Below are positions 8,528 to 16,385 of a stretch of 64,000 nt of DNA, piece after piece (positions within the stretch are counted from its first letter, which is position 1; every line of letters begins with the position of its first letter). Source of the stretch: Cochlodiniinecator piscidefendens (lineage in GTDB: Bacteria; Pseudomonadota; Alphaproteobacteria; Rhodobacterales; Rhodobacteraceae); the NCBI RefSeq assembly GCF_011326755.1, contig NZ_JAAOIE010000009.1, positions 33,758 through 97,757 of the forward strand, in the 5' to 3' direction. Made by a program: the position numbers and the translations under genes. The notes beneath the pieces are model-generated. The model was given only the letters and a program-made list of their open reading frames with translations. It had not been told where the DNA came from and ran no database searches.

Positions 8528-9303
8528 ACGCACGTGAGAGTTTTGCGCGCAATAATCCAAGTGGGATTATAGGTCAACGGCACCCCGTCTGGACCACCGA
8601 ATTTTTGAACATACTCATCGCAAAACTGCAAAAGAGATGACCGCGTCCACACCTTTGACGCCTTTCCATTCACACCAGTTTCGCGCAAATGCCGCAGAAC
8701 ATGCTGCGGGCTCTCAAACCAAAGTGTGCTGAGATTTTCGCGTACCTCAAGAATTTCGATGCCCGGAATATTCATCGGTCTGAGTGCGGATGACAAAACA
8801 TCCACTGCACATAATCCCGGCGCATTTGCAGATGATCCAAGTTCAGACAATTCTAAAAATTGCGCAGGCCCAAAACCAGAAATGGCCAACCATCCCCCGG
8901 GCGCCAATGCCTGCCCAACACGTTGCACAAAGTCTGCTGGATGATCCATCCACTGAATCGCCGAAGCGGATACAATCAAATCAGGCGCCTTTGGCCATGA
9001 AATTTCGCGCGCGTCGCCTTGAATAAACTGCGCGCTGGCGCGCTCCGCGGTTTGGTGTGCAGCAAAGGTCAGATCATTTAAGATTAGGCGTGAAAAAGAT
9101 GTCGTCTGACACAGGGCGTTGGTTAAATGTCCGGTTCCACATCCAACCTCAAACCCGTTCGAAAAATGCTGTGGGGCCCCGAGATCCCGCAAACGACGCA
9201 CAAGGCATTGCGCGATATACGCCTGCAGGCTTGCCGTTCCATGATAACTGTTAAAACTACGGTCAAAACTGCGCTGGACCCGATTTGAAACGTTGCAGAT
9301 CAA
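8524..9303 (-). CDS. bioC: malonyl-ACP O-methyltransferase BioC
   Basis: SAM-dependent methyltransferase of 259 residues that caps malonyl-ACP or malonyl-CoA so that fatty acid synthase can build the pimeloyl chain of biotin. The N terminus (NRVQRSFDRSFNSYHGTASLQ region) is the BioC-type lead, followed by the SAM motif FEVGCGTGHLT (about residues 51-61) and DLIVSASAIQWMDHP (about 106). The start is a TTG inside TTGA overlapping the bioG stop by 4 bases. Last gene of bioBFDAGC. Its 3' end overlaps the convergent GntR gene by 4 bases. The operon partner bioG supplies the matching methyl-ester esterase. Confidence 0.85.
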   Translation of the reverse strand: MICNVSNRVQRSFDRSFNSYHGTASLQAYIAQCLVRRLRDLGAPQHFSNGFEVGCGTGHLTNALCQTTSFSRLILNDLTFAAHQTAERASAQFIQGDAREISWPKAPDLIVSASAIQWMDHPADFVQRVGQALAPGGWLAISGFGPAQFLELSELGSSANAPGLCAVDVLSSALRPMNIPGIEILEVRENLSTLWFESPQHVLRHLRETGVNGKASKVWTRSSLLQFCDEYVQKFGGPDGVPLTYNPTWIIARKTLTCV

Positions 9304-9920
9304 TCAAACCACTCCTGCCAAGCTTGGCCAGCCCGAAAGGGTTGATGCGGCGCTGAAATATGCCGAACGGCATTTAGATGCGTTTCCCAAGCGGCTATTT
9401 GTGCAGATGCGGGAACGATCCGGTCGCGGTCAGATATCCATACACGATCAAACGCAAATGTTGATGCTGGTCCACGCGCCGCGATGGCCCTTAGTTCTGC
9501 TTGTGCGGCTAGAACATCGATTACGGGCGGCAAATCAGGATGCCCGGCGCGTCGGCAAAATAGAGCAAAGCTTTCGTCGCTCAGACCCTCAACTGTTGCA
9601 GTGAATACATTGGGTGCAATTCCTTTGCGCTTATCAACGGGGTACAGTGTGCCGTTCACCGCAACAGAACGATCAGGTTTCAGGCCAAAACGCGACAGCC
9701 AATGCGCCGCAGACGCAACACCATAAGAGAAGGCTAACAGGCGCACGCTTTGGTAGTCTTTAGTTTCGGTCAACGGATCTTCAATGCAGGTATAGTTATC
9801 CACCACCAACACATCCTGATCACCAGCCAAGCCTAAAAACGGGGCAGGCCCCAACCCCCAGCCCCCAAAAACCAATGTCAATTTATCCGAGCTTTGCCGC
9901 GTCAACCAATGTTTGTTCAT
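9300..9920 (-). CDS. bioG: pimeloyl-ACP methyl ester esterase BioG
   Basis: DUF452-family alpha/beta hydrolase of 206 residues, the alternative to BioH that removes the methyl ester once the pimeloyl chain is complete. Seen: LVFGGWGLGPAPF near residue 17 (oxyanion region), LLAFSYGVASA (about 61-71) holding the nucleophilic Ser in a G-poor elbow (FSYG), the Asp in WISDRD (about 169), and the His in SAPHQPF near the end (about 192). An upstream in-frame extension to 10001 exists, but the ATG at 9920 overlaps the bioA stop as ATGA, matching the pattern of the other bio genes. Placement between bioA and bioC agrees with known bioBFDAGC operons of Rhodobacteraceae. Confidence 0.82.
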   Translation of the reverse strand: MNKHWLTRQSSDKLTLVFGGWGLGPAPFLGLAGDQDVLVVDNYTCIEDPLTETKDYQSVRLLAFSYGVASAAHWLSRFGLKPDRSVAVNGTLYPVDKRKGIAPNVFTATVEGLSDESFALFCRRAGHPDLPPVIDVLAAQAELRAIAARGPASTFAFDRVWISDRDRIVPASAQIAAWETHLNAVRHISAPHQPFRAGQAWQEWFD

Positions 9921-11203
9921 GGTGCACCACGGGCCAATGCCACCATTGCCGAAGTCACTTTGCTCAGGTCCTGCTGCGAAATGACATAGGGCGGCATGCA
10001 ATAGATATTATGGGCAAACGGACGCAGCCATACGCCCGTTTCGACCGCCAATTGATGCGCAATTTTCGGATCAACCCGTTGCTTCATTTCAATTACGCCA
10101 ATTGGCCCCAACACCCTGACATCAACAACATCAGGTAGGGTTCGGGCGGCTTCCAATTCTTGGCGCATCTGGGTTTCGATCCCAGAAACCTGAGTGCGCC
10201 ACGCCCCACTTTCAAGCAGGCTTAAGCTGGCCACACCGGCTGCACACGCCAAAGGATTGGCCATATACGTCGGACCGTGCATAAAAACGCCTGCTGCGCT
10301 TTCTCCGATACCACGTGCCACCGCATCAGTCGAAACTGTGGCCGCAAAAGAGATATGCCCACCTGTTAGCGCCTTCCCCAAGCACACAATGTCCGGGATC
10401 ACGCCAGCATGCTCCATCGCAAACAGTTTCCCCGTACGGCCAAAACCGGTCGCTATTTCATCAAAGATCAATAGAATATCATGTTGATCACATAAATCGC
10501 GGGCCCCCTTCAGCCAGTTAGGGTGGTAGAAATACATTCCGCCTGCACCCTGGACAATTGGCTCTACGATCAGCCCTGCAATCTGTGCCCCCTTTTCCAT
10601 CAGCAAGCCTTCAAGCAATGCCAGCCCGTTTTTGAGGGGGTCATCGTCCCATTCCTGGCCGATCTGAATACTTGGTCTCGGCAGAAAATTCTGGATCGAT
10701 AGCGCGCCGCGAAACAGCCCGTGCATTCCATTGATAGGGTCGCACACGCTCATCGCTTTCCAGGTATCCCCATGATACCCGCCGCGAATGGTCGCAAATT
10801 CAACCTTATCTTTGTGCCCCTTCGCCATTTGGTACTGCACGGCCATTTTCAAGGCGACCTCAACCGACACAGAGCCACTGTCGCAATAAAAAATCCGATC
10901 TAGCCCGTCGGGAAGTAGGCCGATCATTTTTTGACCGAGTTCGATCGCAGGCATATGCGACAACCCCCCAAACATGACGTGGGGCATTTGTGCCAGCTGA
11001 CGTTGCATTGCCTGTGTTATGGTCGGGTGCCGATGACCATGGATTGCGCACCACCATGACGACATCGCATCAATCATCTGCCCACCATCATCACGCGTGA
11101 GCCAGACGCCGTTGGCTTCGGTGATCAGATGCATTGGGCCAGCCTCTGCAACATTTGTATAAGGGTGCCATAGATGGCGGGCGTCAAACTCCAGAGGGGT
11201 CAC
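9917..11203 (-). CDS. bioA: adenosylmethionine-8-amino-7-oxononanoate aminotransferase BioA
   Basis: PLP-dependent class III aminotransferase, 428 residues, converting KAPA to DAPA with SAM as amino donor. The N-terminal RHLWHPYTN (about 9-17) and SSWWCAIHGH (about 48-57) blocks are specific to BioA. The cofactor region LIFDEIATGFGRTG (about 240-253) and the Schiff-base lysine in CLGKALTGG (about 277) are present. GTG start inside GTGA overlapping the bioD stop. Confident assignment from motifs and operon order. Confidence 0.95.
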   Translation of the reverse strand: MTPLEFDARHLWHPYTNVAEAGPMHLITEANGVWLTRDDGGQMIDAMSSWWCAIHGHRHPTITQAMQRQLAQMPHVMFGGLSHMPAIELGQKMIGLLPDGLDRIFYCDSGSVSVEVALKMAVQYQMAKGHKDKVEFATIRGGYHGDTWKAMSVCDPINGMHGLFRGALSIQNFLPRPSIQIGQEWDDDPLKNGLALLEGLLMEKGAQIAGLIVEPIVQGAGGMYFYHPNWLKGARDLCDQHDILLIFDEIATGFGRTGKLFAMEHAGVIPDIVCLGKALTGGHISFAATVSTDAVARGIGESAAGVFMHGPTYMANPLACAAGVASLSLLESGAWRTQVSGIETQMRQELEAARTLPDVVDVRVLGPIGVIEMKQRVDPKIAHQLAVETGVWLRPFAHNIYCMPPYVISQQDLSKVTSAMVALARGAP

Positions 11204-11820
11204 AGCGCGCTCCGAATTGATGTGAGGTCAATGGCATCAAAAGCACGCAAAAGCGAAGCATGCGTTAGGTTTTGAATAGGGGACAAACGCCCCAAATGAC
11301 GCACAGCACACATTTCAACAATCGTCTGCTCAACATCTGGCTCAGGCGCACCGTTAAACACAACCCCAACAACAGGGCAGCCCGCACGCCGCAATGCCGC
11401 AAGCGACAGCGCCGTGTGATTGATCGTTCCAAGCGCAGTACGCGCCACCAAAATAACAGGGGCCTGCCATTGCGCAAACAGATCCAAATAGAAAGCATCG
11501 CGCGTTAAGGGAACCATGACACCGCCAGCCCCTTCAACAATCAGCGGGCCATCGACCCGAGGCAAAGACAAGCGTGCCAGATTAATTTCTGTACCCATAT
11601 TTTCAGCAGACAAATGCGGCGATGCGGGACGCCTAAGACGATAAGTTTCAGGCAATACCTGACATTGTGAAAGCGATGCCACAACTTCGCTATCAGTGGC
11701 CTCATCCAAACCAGCCTGCACCGGTTTCCAATAGCTCGCCCCAAGCGCAGCGGTCAGGCCTGCTGCGAAAATTGTTTTGCCCACACCCGTATCGGTGCCT
11801 GTGATAACCAAAGTGTTCAT
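11200..11820 (-). CDS. bioD: dethiobiotin synthetase BioD
   Basis: ATP-dependent carboxylase (206 residues) forming the ureido ring of dethiobiotin. The P-loop TGTDTGVGKT lies at residues 7-16, the switch-like YWKPVQAG at about 30, and VEGAGGVMVPL at about 95-105. Slightly shorter than the E. coli enzyme but all core motifs are kept. ATG start inside ATGA overlapping the bioF stop; its own stop overlaps bioA. Confidence 0.94.
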   Translation of the reverse strand: MNTLVITGTDTGVGKTIFAAGLTAALGASYWKPVQAGLDEATDSEVVASLSQCQVLPETYRLRRPASPHLSAENMGTEINLARLSLPRVDGPLIVEGAGGVMVPLTRDAFYLDLFAQWQAPVILVARTALGTINHTALSLAALRRAGCPVVGVVFNGAPEPDVEQTIVEMCAVRHLGRLSPIQNLTHASLLRAFDAIDLTSIRSAL

Positions 11821-12947
11821 GCTGCCTCTGAATGATATTGCGCAATGGCTTCAAACAATGCGGTGATGTCTGGATTTGTGACACTGCCCGTTAGTGAAAT
11901 CCGCAAACGTGCGGTACCGCGCGGTACTGTCGGGGGACGAATACCACGCACATCAAACCCGCGCGCCTGAAGCGCCTCCGCACGCGCCATCGTCTGATCA
12001 TCACGACCAATGATCACCGGAATGATTTGGCTGTGTAGATCGCTGAGACCCAAAAGCCTGTGCGCCTCTGAATGCGCACGTCGCATACGCTCTTGGGCCT
12101 GCTCTGTGAGATTGTCCTGATTTTGCAATGCGGCCAATGCCGACCTGACCAATGCAGCATTGAGCGGGGACGGCGCAGTGGCAAAGATGAATGGACGTGC
12201 CCGGTTGATCAAAAAATCAATCATCACCTTTGCACCGCAGACCAACCCACCCGCAATACCGAGCCCTTTACCACAGGTGTGCAACGTTAGTATTTCCGCA
12301 TCTAACCCATATGCCAGACCGCGCCCATTGGGGCCAAAAACACCCGTCGCGTGCGCCTCATCCACAACCAAAACCGCACCATTTATACGGGCAATCGCCG
12401 CCAGATCATCGAGCGGTGCAAGATCGCCTTCCATGGAATAGACGCTTTCCACTGCAATCCAGACCTGCCCCTTCCCACCGGAAGCACGCCACTGGCCTAA
12501 TATCTGCTGAGCGGCCGCCGCATCATTATGCGCAAACGATCGCGCCTCGGCCCGCCCAAGCCGGATCCCTTCATGGGCGCTGGCATGGATGTATTCATCA
12601 TATAAGATCAGATCATCAGCCGCAGGAAGGGTCGCAAATATCGCCTGATTTGCCTGAAAACCTCCGCCCATAAACAAGGCCGCTTCAGCGCCAAAAAAGG
12701 CTGCGGCTTCAGCTTCAAGCGCTTGATGCTCTGCATGATTGCCCCGCAACAAGCGTGATCCACCAGAACCAACGGGAACGCCACGCGCCAAAGCCTGCTG
12801 ACCCGCAGCTTTCAACAGGTCAGATTCCGCGAGACCCAAGTAATCATTTGATGCAAAATCAATGCCGCGCTGAGGGGAAAGCTGCCGTAGTTTATGCCGT
12901 GTGGTTAAGGCATCCAAAATCCCCTTCAGCCTTGTCTTGGCTTTCAT
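11817..12947 (-). CDS. bioF: 8-amino-7-oxononanoate synthase BioF
   Basis: PLP-dependent alpha-oxoamine synthase of 376 residues joining pimeloyl-ACP (or CoA) and alanine to give KAPA. Seen: [10 protein letters not shown] (about 30-39), [11 protein letters not shown] (about 57-67), the cofactor Asp in [12 protein letters not shown] (about 192-203), and the C-terminal [16 protein letters not shown]. The usual lysine block is [12 protein letters not shown] (about 222). Overlaps bioB upstream (ATGA, 12944-12947) and bioD downstream. Confidence 0.94.
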   Translation of the reverse strand: MKAKTRLKGILDALTTRHKLRQLSPQRGIDFASNDYLGLAESDLLKAAGQQALARGVPVGSGGSRLLRGNHAEHQALEAEAAAFFGAEAALFMGGGFQANQAIFATLPAADDLILYDEYIHASAHEGIRLGRAEARSFAHNDAAAAQQILGQWRASGGKGQVWIAVESVYSMEGDLAPLDDLAAIARINGAVLVVDEAHATGVFGPNGRGLAYGLDAEILTLHTCGKGLGIAGGLVCGAKVMIDFLINRARPFIFATAPSPLNAALVRSALAALQNQDNLTEQAQERMRRAHSEAHRLLGLSDLHSQIIPVIIGRDDQTMARAEALQARGFDVRGIRPPTVPRGTARLRISLTGSVTNPDITALFEAIAQYHSEAA

Positions 12948-13924
12948 TCCGCCGCGTCCACGCGGGCTTGGGTTTCTGCCTCCATTGGGCGTATTCCAAG
13001 TTTTGCAAAGAGTGCCATATCGCTGTCTTCCTCAGGATTGTCAGCGGTCAACAGCGTATCCCCCACAAAGATAGAATTAGCGCCAGCAAAGAAGCACATC
13101 GCCTGCATTTCATCGCTCATTTCGCTGCGTCCCGCTGATAAACGCACATGCGAGCGCGGCATCAAAATACGGGCCAACGCAATGGTGCGCACGAATTCGA
13201 TTGGATCTAATGGTGCGACATCGGCCAAGGGTGTGTCGGCCTGCGGCATCAGCATATTGATCGGCACAGAGTCCGGCGCGACCGGCAGATTTGCTAGGGT
13301 TAAAAGCATATCGATGCGATCAATATCTTTCTCTCCCATCCCTAAAATGCCCCCTGAACACACCTTTATTCCGGCATCTCTGACACGGTTCAATGTGTCG
13401 ATCCGATCGGTGAATGTGCGTGTCGTGATGACTTCTGAATAGTAACGCTCAGAGGTATCAATATTATGGTTGTAATAATCCAAACCAGCGTCCCGCAACT
13501 GAACGACCTGAGTGTCATCCAGCATGCCAAGCGTCATACAGGTTTCCAGCCCCATCGCCTTAACGCCTTCGACCATCGCCGTGAGCGCATCCATATCTCT
13601 GGCCTTAGGTTCCCGCCACGCTGCGCCCATACAGTACCGGGTTGCTCCTGCATCTCGGGCTTTGCGGGCTTCGTTTAGAACGCGCTCAACCTCGATCAGT
13701 TTGGCTGCAGGCAATTTAGAGCCATTGCGTGCGGATTGAGAACAATATGAACAATCCTCAACGCATCCGCCTGTCTTAATCGACAGCAACCGGGACATTT
13801 GGACTCTATTCGGATCGAAATGCGCCCGATGTACTGTTTGTGCCTCGAAGAGCAAATCCATCAAAGGCTGGTTGTATAGGCGCTCTGCACTTTCGCGCGT
13901 CCAAGTGGTTTGCGTTTGGGTCAT
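12944..13924 (-). CDS. bioB: biotin synthase BioB
   Basis: Radical SAM enzyme of 326 residues inserting sulfur into dethiobiotin. The radical SAM cluster motif GCVEDCSYC (Cys at about 53, 57 and 60) is followed by the SQSARNG segment usual for BioB, and SAGRSEM (about 261) holds the arginine ligand of the second, [2Fe-2S] cluster. First gene of the biotin operon. The SD-like TAGGAA is 12 bases before ATG, and a perfect BioR-type palindrome fills the space between them. Confidence 0.96.
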   Translation of the reverse strand: MTQTQTTWTRESAERLYNQPLMDLLFEAQTVHRAHFDPNRVQMSRLLSIKTGGCVEDCSYCSQSARNGSKLPAAKLIEVERVLNEARKARDAGATRYCMGAAWREPKARDMDALTAMVEGVKAMGLETCMTLGMLDDTQVVQLRDAGLDYYNHNIDTSERYYSEVITTRTFTDRIDTLNRVRDAGIKVCSGGILGMGEKDIDRIDMLLTLANLPVAPDSVPINMLMPQADTPLADVAPLDPIEFVRTIALARILMPRSHVRLSAGRSEMSDEMQAMCFFAGANSIFVGDTLLTADNPEEDSDMALFAKLGIRPMEAETQARVDAAE

Positions 13925-13925
13925 T

Positions 13926-13935
13926 TTATCGATAA
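13926..13935. promoter_or_regulatory. BioR-type operator, proximal copy
   Basis: Perfect palindrome TTATCGATAA, ending 2 bases before the bioB ATG (minus strand) and lying between its SD and start codon. It matches the TTATMKATAA-type site described for alphaproteobacterial BioR. Identity of the binding protein is inference. Confidence 0.8.
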
Positions 13936-13966
13936 TTTCCTAAGTGAATTATTACTTACTATTTAT

Positions 13967-13976
13967 TTATCGATAA
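13967..13976. promoter_or_regulatory. BioR-type operator, distal copy
   Basis: Second perfect TTATCGATAA, centred 41 bases upstream of the first. On the minus strand it falls within the spacer of a plausible promoter, TTGCAT (about 13978-13983) and TAGTAA (about 13955-13960) with 17 bases between, so a bound repressor would block RNA polymerase. Confidence 0.78.
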
Positions 13977-14201
13977 AAATGCAAAGCGCAACAAAAATCC
14001 CTTCGGCCTACCGCGACATCTTGGGTTTCACACTCACCGCATATTTCGAGAAAAACAGACAACTAGAATTACTGAATTAACACCTCACCGCACGCGAGAC
14101 CTAGAAAACCCCAGCCAAATAAGGTATCCGCCACATCAAAGCGCGCCAAAATCAATCAGGTTGTGGCGCTATATTGCCCTGGGAAACGGAACGGCTTTAT
14201 C

Positions 14202-14642
14202 ATGACCATCAACAAACGCATTGTCCTCTCAAGTGATCACGCCGCTATCGACTTGCGCCAAGCGGTTGCAAAACACATCGCAACCCTCGGGTGGGAGGTT
14301 GTTGATATTGGCCCCACCACCACCGAAAGCACCCATTACCCCATTCACGGCAAAGCTGCGGCTGAGCGCGTGGCCTCAGGTGATTGTGCCCTAGGGATCA
14401 TCATTTGTGGCACCGGGCAAGGCATCATGATGGCCGCAAATAAGGTCGAAGGCATTCGCTGCGGTGTTTGCACAGACACATTTTCTGCCCGCATGATCCG
14501 TCAGCACAACAACGCAAACATGCTTTCACTCGGCGCGCGTGTGGTGGGCGAAGGTATCGCGCTTGATATCGTAGATGCGTTTCTAACCGCCGAATTTGAA
14601 GGCGGCCGTCACGCAACGCGGGTCGATATGATCGAGGCGTAA
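14202..14642 (+). CDS. rpiB: ribose 5-phosphate isomerase B family protein
   Basis: Sugar-phosphate isomerase of the RpiB/LacAB fold, 146 residues, cytoplasmic. LSSDHAAIDLR (about 9-19) supplies the phosphate-binding region and the catalytic Cys sits in IIICGTGQGIMMAANK (about 66-81), then GIRCGVC. Length is typical. The frame is open from 14163, but the ATG at 14202 gives the usual N terminus (MTINKRIVLSSDHAA). RpiB homologues also act on erythrulose or allose phosphates, so the substrate is not certain. Stands alone between the bio promoter region and a terminator at 14672. Confidence 0.88.
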   Translation: MTINKRIVLSSDHAAIDLRQAVAKHIATLGWEVVDIGPTTTESTHYPIHGKAAAERVASGDCALGIIICGTGQGIMMAANKVEGIRCGVCTDTFSARMIRQHNNANMLSLGARVVGEGIALDIVDAFLTAEFEGGRHATRVDMIEA

Positions 14643-14671
14643 AAACGATACTATATCTACCTGAATATCCA

Positions 14672-14702
14672 AAAGAGCGCCCTTGTACGGCGTTCTTTTT
14701 TG
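14672..14702 (+). terminator. rho-independent terminator after rpiB
   Basis: AAGAGCGCC and GGCGTTCTT arms (one G-U pair) around a 7-base loop, followed by a run of T. It begins 30 bases after the rpiB stop and ends where the first XRE-type operator begins. Confidence 0.75.
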
Positions 14703-14717
14703 TAAAGGGAGCTTTAC
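14702..14717. promoter_or_regulatory. candidate XRE operator, copy 1 (GTAAAG-N4-CTTTAC)
   Basis: Perfect 6-base inverted repeat with 4-base spacer, 50 bases before the small membrane protein gene. The same arms and spacing recur 37 bases downstream. Confidence 0.65.
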
Positions 14718-14738
14718 TTTTTTCAGCACCTCAAATAT

Positions 14739-14754
14739 GTAAAGCATACTTTAC
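14739..14754. promoter_or_regulatory. candidate XRE operator, copy 2 (GTAAAG-N4-CTTTAC)
   Basis: Identical arms to the copy at 14702 with a different 4-base centre (CATA against GGAG). It ends 12 bases before the ATG at 14767, so a bound protein would cover the ribosome-binding or transcription start region. The likely ligand is the XRE protein encoded at 15135. Confidence 0.65.
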
Positions 14755-14766
14755 AATGAGGGCACC

Positions 14767-15135
14767 ATGAAAAAATATTTATTTGCACTTTTTCTAAGCT
14801 TCACCGCCTACGTGATCTTACTTGTCTTTTCACTTACAACATTGGCCAATGGCGTCGATCACCCAGGGCAGCGTGTTGGGATAACCCTCTTGCCTGTATT
14901 GCCTGCGTTTTTAATTTGCATCGTGATTTTCAAAGAAATTAACCGCATAGATGAAATGCAACGCAGATTGCAATTAGAGGCACTGGCCATTTCTTTCGCA
15001 GCAACAGGGCTGATCACATTGGGTTATGGGTTTTTGGAAAATGTTGGCTATCCCAAAATGTCGATGTTTGTCATCTGGCCATTAATGGGCACCTTTTGGC
15101 TTATAGGTGTGATCTTTGGCCGCCTGAGGTACTGA
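14767..15135 (+). CDS. small inner-membrane protein paired with an XRE regulator
   Basis: Protein of 122 residues with four hydrophobic segments (about 4-25, 38-56, 72-90 and 97-117) and a charged cytoplasmic-type loop INRIDEMQRRLQLEA (about 59-73). SD GAGG lies before the ATG. No named family is recognised with certainty; small four-helix membrane proteins followed at once by a 65-residue XRE protein occur in many bacteria, and the IDEMQRR loop is a recurring feature of them. Its stop overlaps the next start by one base (TGATG), so the pair is co-translated. Role unknown; a membrane sensor controlling the regulator is one possibility. Confidence 0.7.
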   Translation: MKKYLFALFLSFTAYVILLVFSLTTLANGVDHPGQRVGITLLPVLPAFLICIVIFKEINRIDEMQRRLQLEALAISFAATGLITLGYGFLENVGYPKMSMFVIWPLMGTFWLIGVIFGRLRY

Positions 15136-15332
15136 TGGAAAATCGTATTCAAGAGCTTCGCAAAGCGCAAAATTGGTCACAGGCTGAATTTGCCACACGG
15201 CTTGGAGTATCACGTCAAACAGTCAATGCACTGGAACGCGGCAGGTATGATCCTAGCTTGCCTCTGGCGTTCAAAATTTCAACAATTCTGGCCCAGCCGA
15301 TCGAAGGCATATTTATCTACGACCCATCTTAG
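15135..15332 (+). CDS. short XRE-family helix-turn-helix regulator
   Basis: Protein of 65 residues made almost only of a Cro/C1-type HTH (LRKAQNWSQAEFATRLGVSR then QTVNALERGRYDPSLPLAF). The frame is open from 15096 but the ATG at 15135, with GAGGT upstream, gives the family N terminus MENRIQELR. The C-terminal tail (PIEGIFIYDPS) is the usual ending of this compact group. Translationally coupled to the membrane protein before it. The twin GTAAAG-N4-CTTTAC sites ahead of the operon are its likely operators, giving autoregulation. Confidence 0.85.
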   Translation: MENRIQELRKAQNWSQAEFATRLGVSRQTVNALERGRYDPSLPLAFKISTILAQPIEGIFIYDPS

Positions 15333-15346
15333 ATCGATCAAAATAT

Positions 15347-15388
15347 TGGCGTGAATAAGCCCTCCCTTCGGAGGTCTTATTCACGCCA
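15347..15388. terminator. long perfect hairpin between convergent XRE and ABC transporter genes
   Basis: TGGCGTGAATAAG at 15347-15359 pairs with CTTATTCACGCCA at 15376-15388, and inside it CCTCC pairs with GGAGG around a short CTTC loop, giving about 18 pairs with one mismatch. It overlaps the last codons of the ABC ATPase gene ending at 15381. No clear T tract follows on the plus strand; on the minus strand ATATTTT follows. It probably works as a bidirectional terminator or RNA-stabilising stem. Confidence 0.6.
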
Positions 15389-16385
15389 CATCGTTCAATT
15401 GCAGCTCTTTCCAGCGGTGGCAGGACACGGCGTGGCCTTCTTCGCAGGTTTCGAGCGGCGGCTCTTCGCGTTTGCAGATGTCAGTGACAAATGGGCAGCG
15501 TGTGTGGAATTTGCACCCCGAAGGTTGATTGGTTGGCGATGGAATTTCGCCTTCTAGCTTTTGCGCCTTGCCGCGGTCATCCGGGTCCAGGGATGGAATG
15601 GCCGAAAACAATGCCTTGGTGTACGGGTGGCGAGCATTTTCAAACAGCTGCCGGGTTGGCGCGCTTTCGACAATGCGGCCCAGATACATCACCGCCACAT
15701 GATCACAGGTATGCGCCACCACAGATAAATCATGGCTGATGAACATAAACGTCAGGCCCATCTCTTCCTGGATCGACTTGAGCAGGTTCAAAATGTCCGC
15801 CTGAATAGACACATCAAGCGCCGCCACGGATTCATCAGCGACGATAAACTGCGGTCCAGAAACAAGCGCACGCGCAATCGAAATACGCTGCCTCTGCCCC
15901 CCAGAAAACGCGTGTGGAAAGCGGCGCAAATGTTCGAGGTTCAGCCGACATTTTTCAGCGATCTCGCGCACGCGGGCGTCGGTTTCTTCGCGGGTTTTGG
16001 TCAGGCCCATAACTTCAAGCGGTTCAGCAATAATATCGCGCACGGTCATGCGTGGGCTGAGCGCGGCGTAGGGGTCTTGGAAAATCAGCTGTGCGCGTTT
16101 GCGGTAATCTTTCAGTTCCGGCCCGTTGATTTCGGCAAGGTCATATTGCACCTCACCATCGTCATAGGTCGCGTGCCCTGAACTGATCGGCACGGCGTTC
16201 AACAACGCACGGCCCAATGTGGTTTTGCCAGACCCGGATTCCCCCACAACACCAAAGAATGATCCTTTGGGAATGTCGATGGAAATACCATCCACGGCCT
16301 TTAGCGTCTTTTTGTTAAAGATGCTGCCGCCGATGTTGAATTCTACAGACAGTTTATCGGTTTTGATCAGGTTAGGATCGCTCAT
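15381..16385 (-). CDS. oligopeptide-type ABC transporter ATP-binding protein (DppF/OppF-like)
   Basis: ATPase subunit of 334 residues. Walker A GESGSGKTT (about 48-56), signature FSGGQRQRISIARAL (about 161-175), Walker B FIVADES (about 180-186; the usual DEP is DES here), H-loop ISHDLSV, and the C-terminal oligo_HPY region with four Cys (about 294-325; CKFHTRCP, ICKREEPP) that in this family can bind a metal cluster. Start overlaps the stop of the paired ATPase by 4 bases (16382-16385). Last gene of a five-gene importer operon. Confidence 0.92.
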   Translation of the reverse strand: MSDPNLIKTDKLSVEFNIGGSIFNKKTLKAVDGISIDIPKGSFFGVVGESGSGKTTLGRALLNAVPISSGHATYDDGEVQYDLAEINGPELKDYRKRAQLIFQDPYAALSPRMTVRDIIAEPLEVMGLTKTREETDARVREIAEKCRLNLEHLRRFPHAFSGGQRQRISIARALVSGPQFIVADESVAALDVSIQADILNLLKSIQEEMGLTFMFISHDLSVVAHTCDHVAVMYLGRIVESAPTRQLFENARHPYTKALFSAIPSLDPDDRGKAQKLEGEIPSPTNQPSGCKFHTRCPFVTDICKREEPPLETCEEGHAVSCHRWKELQLNDVA

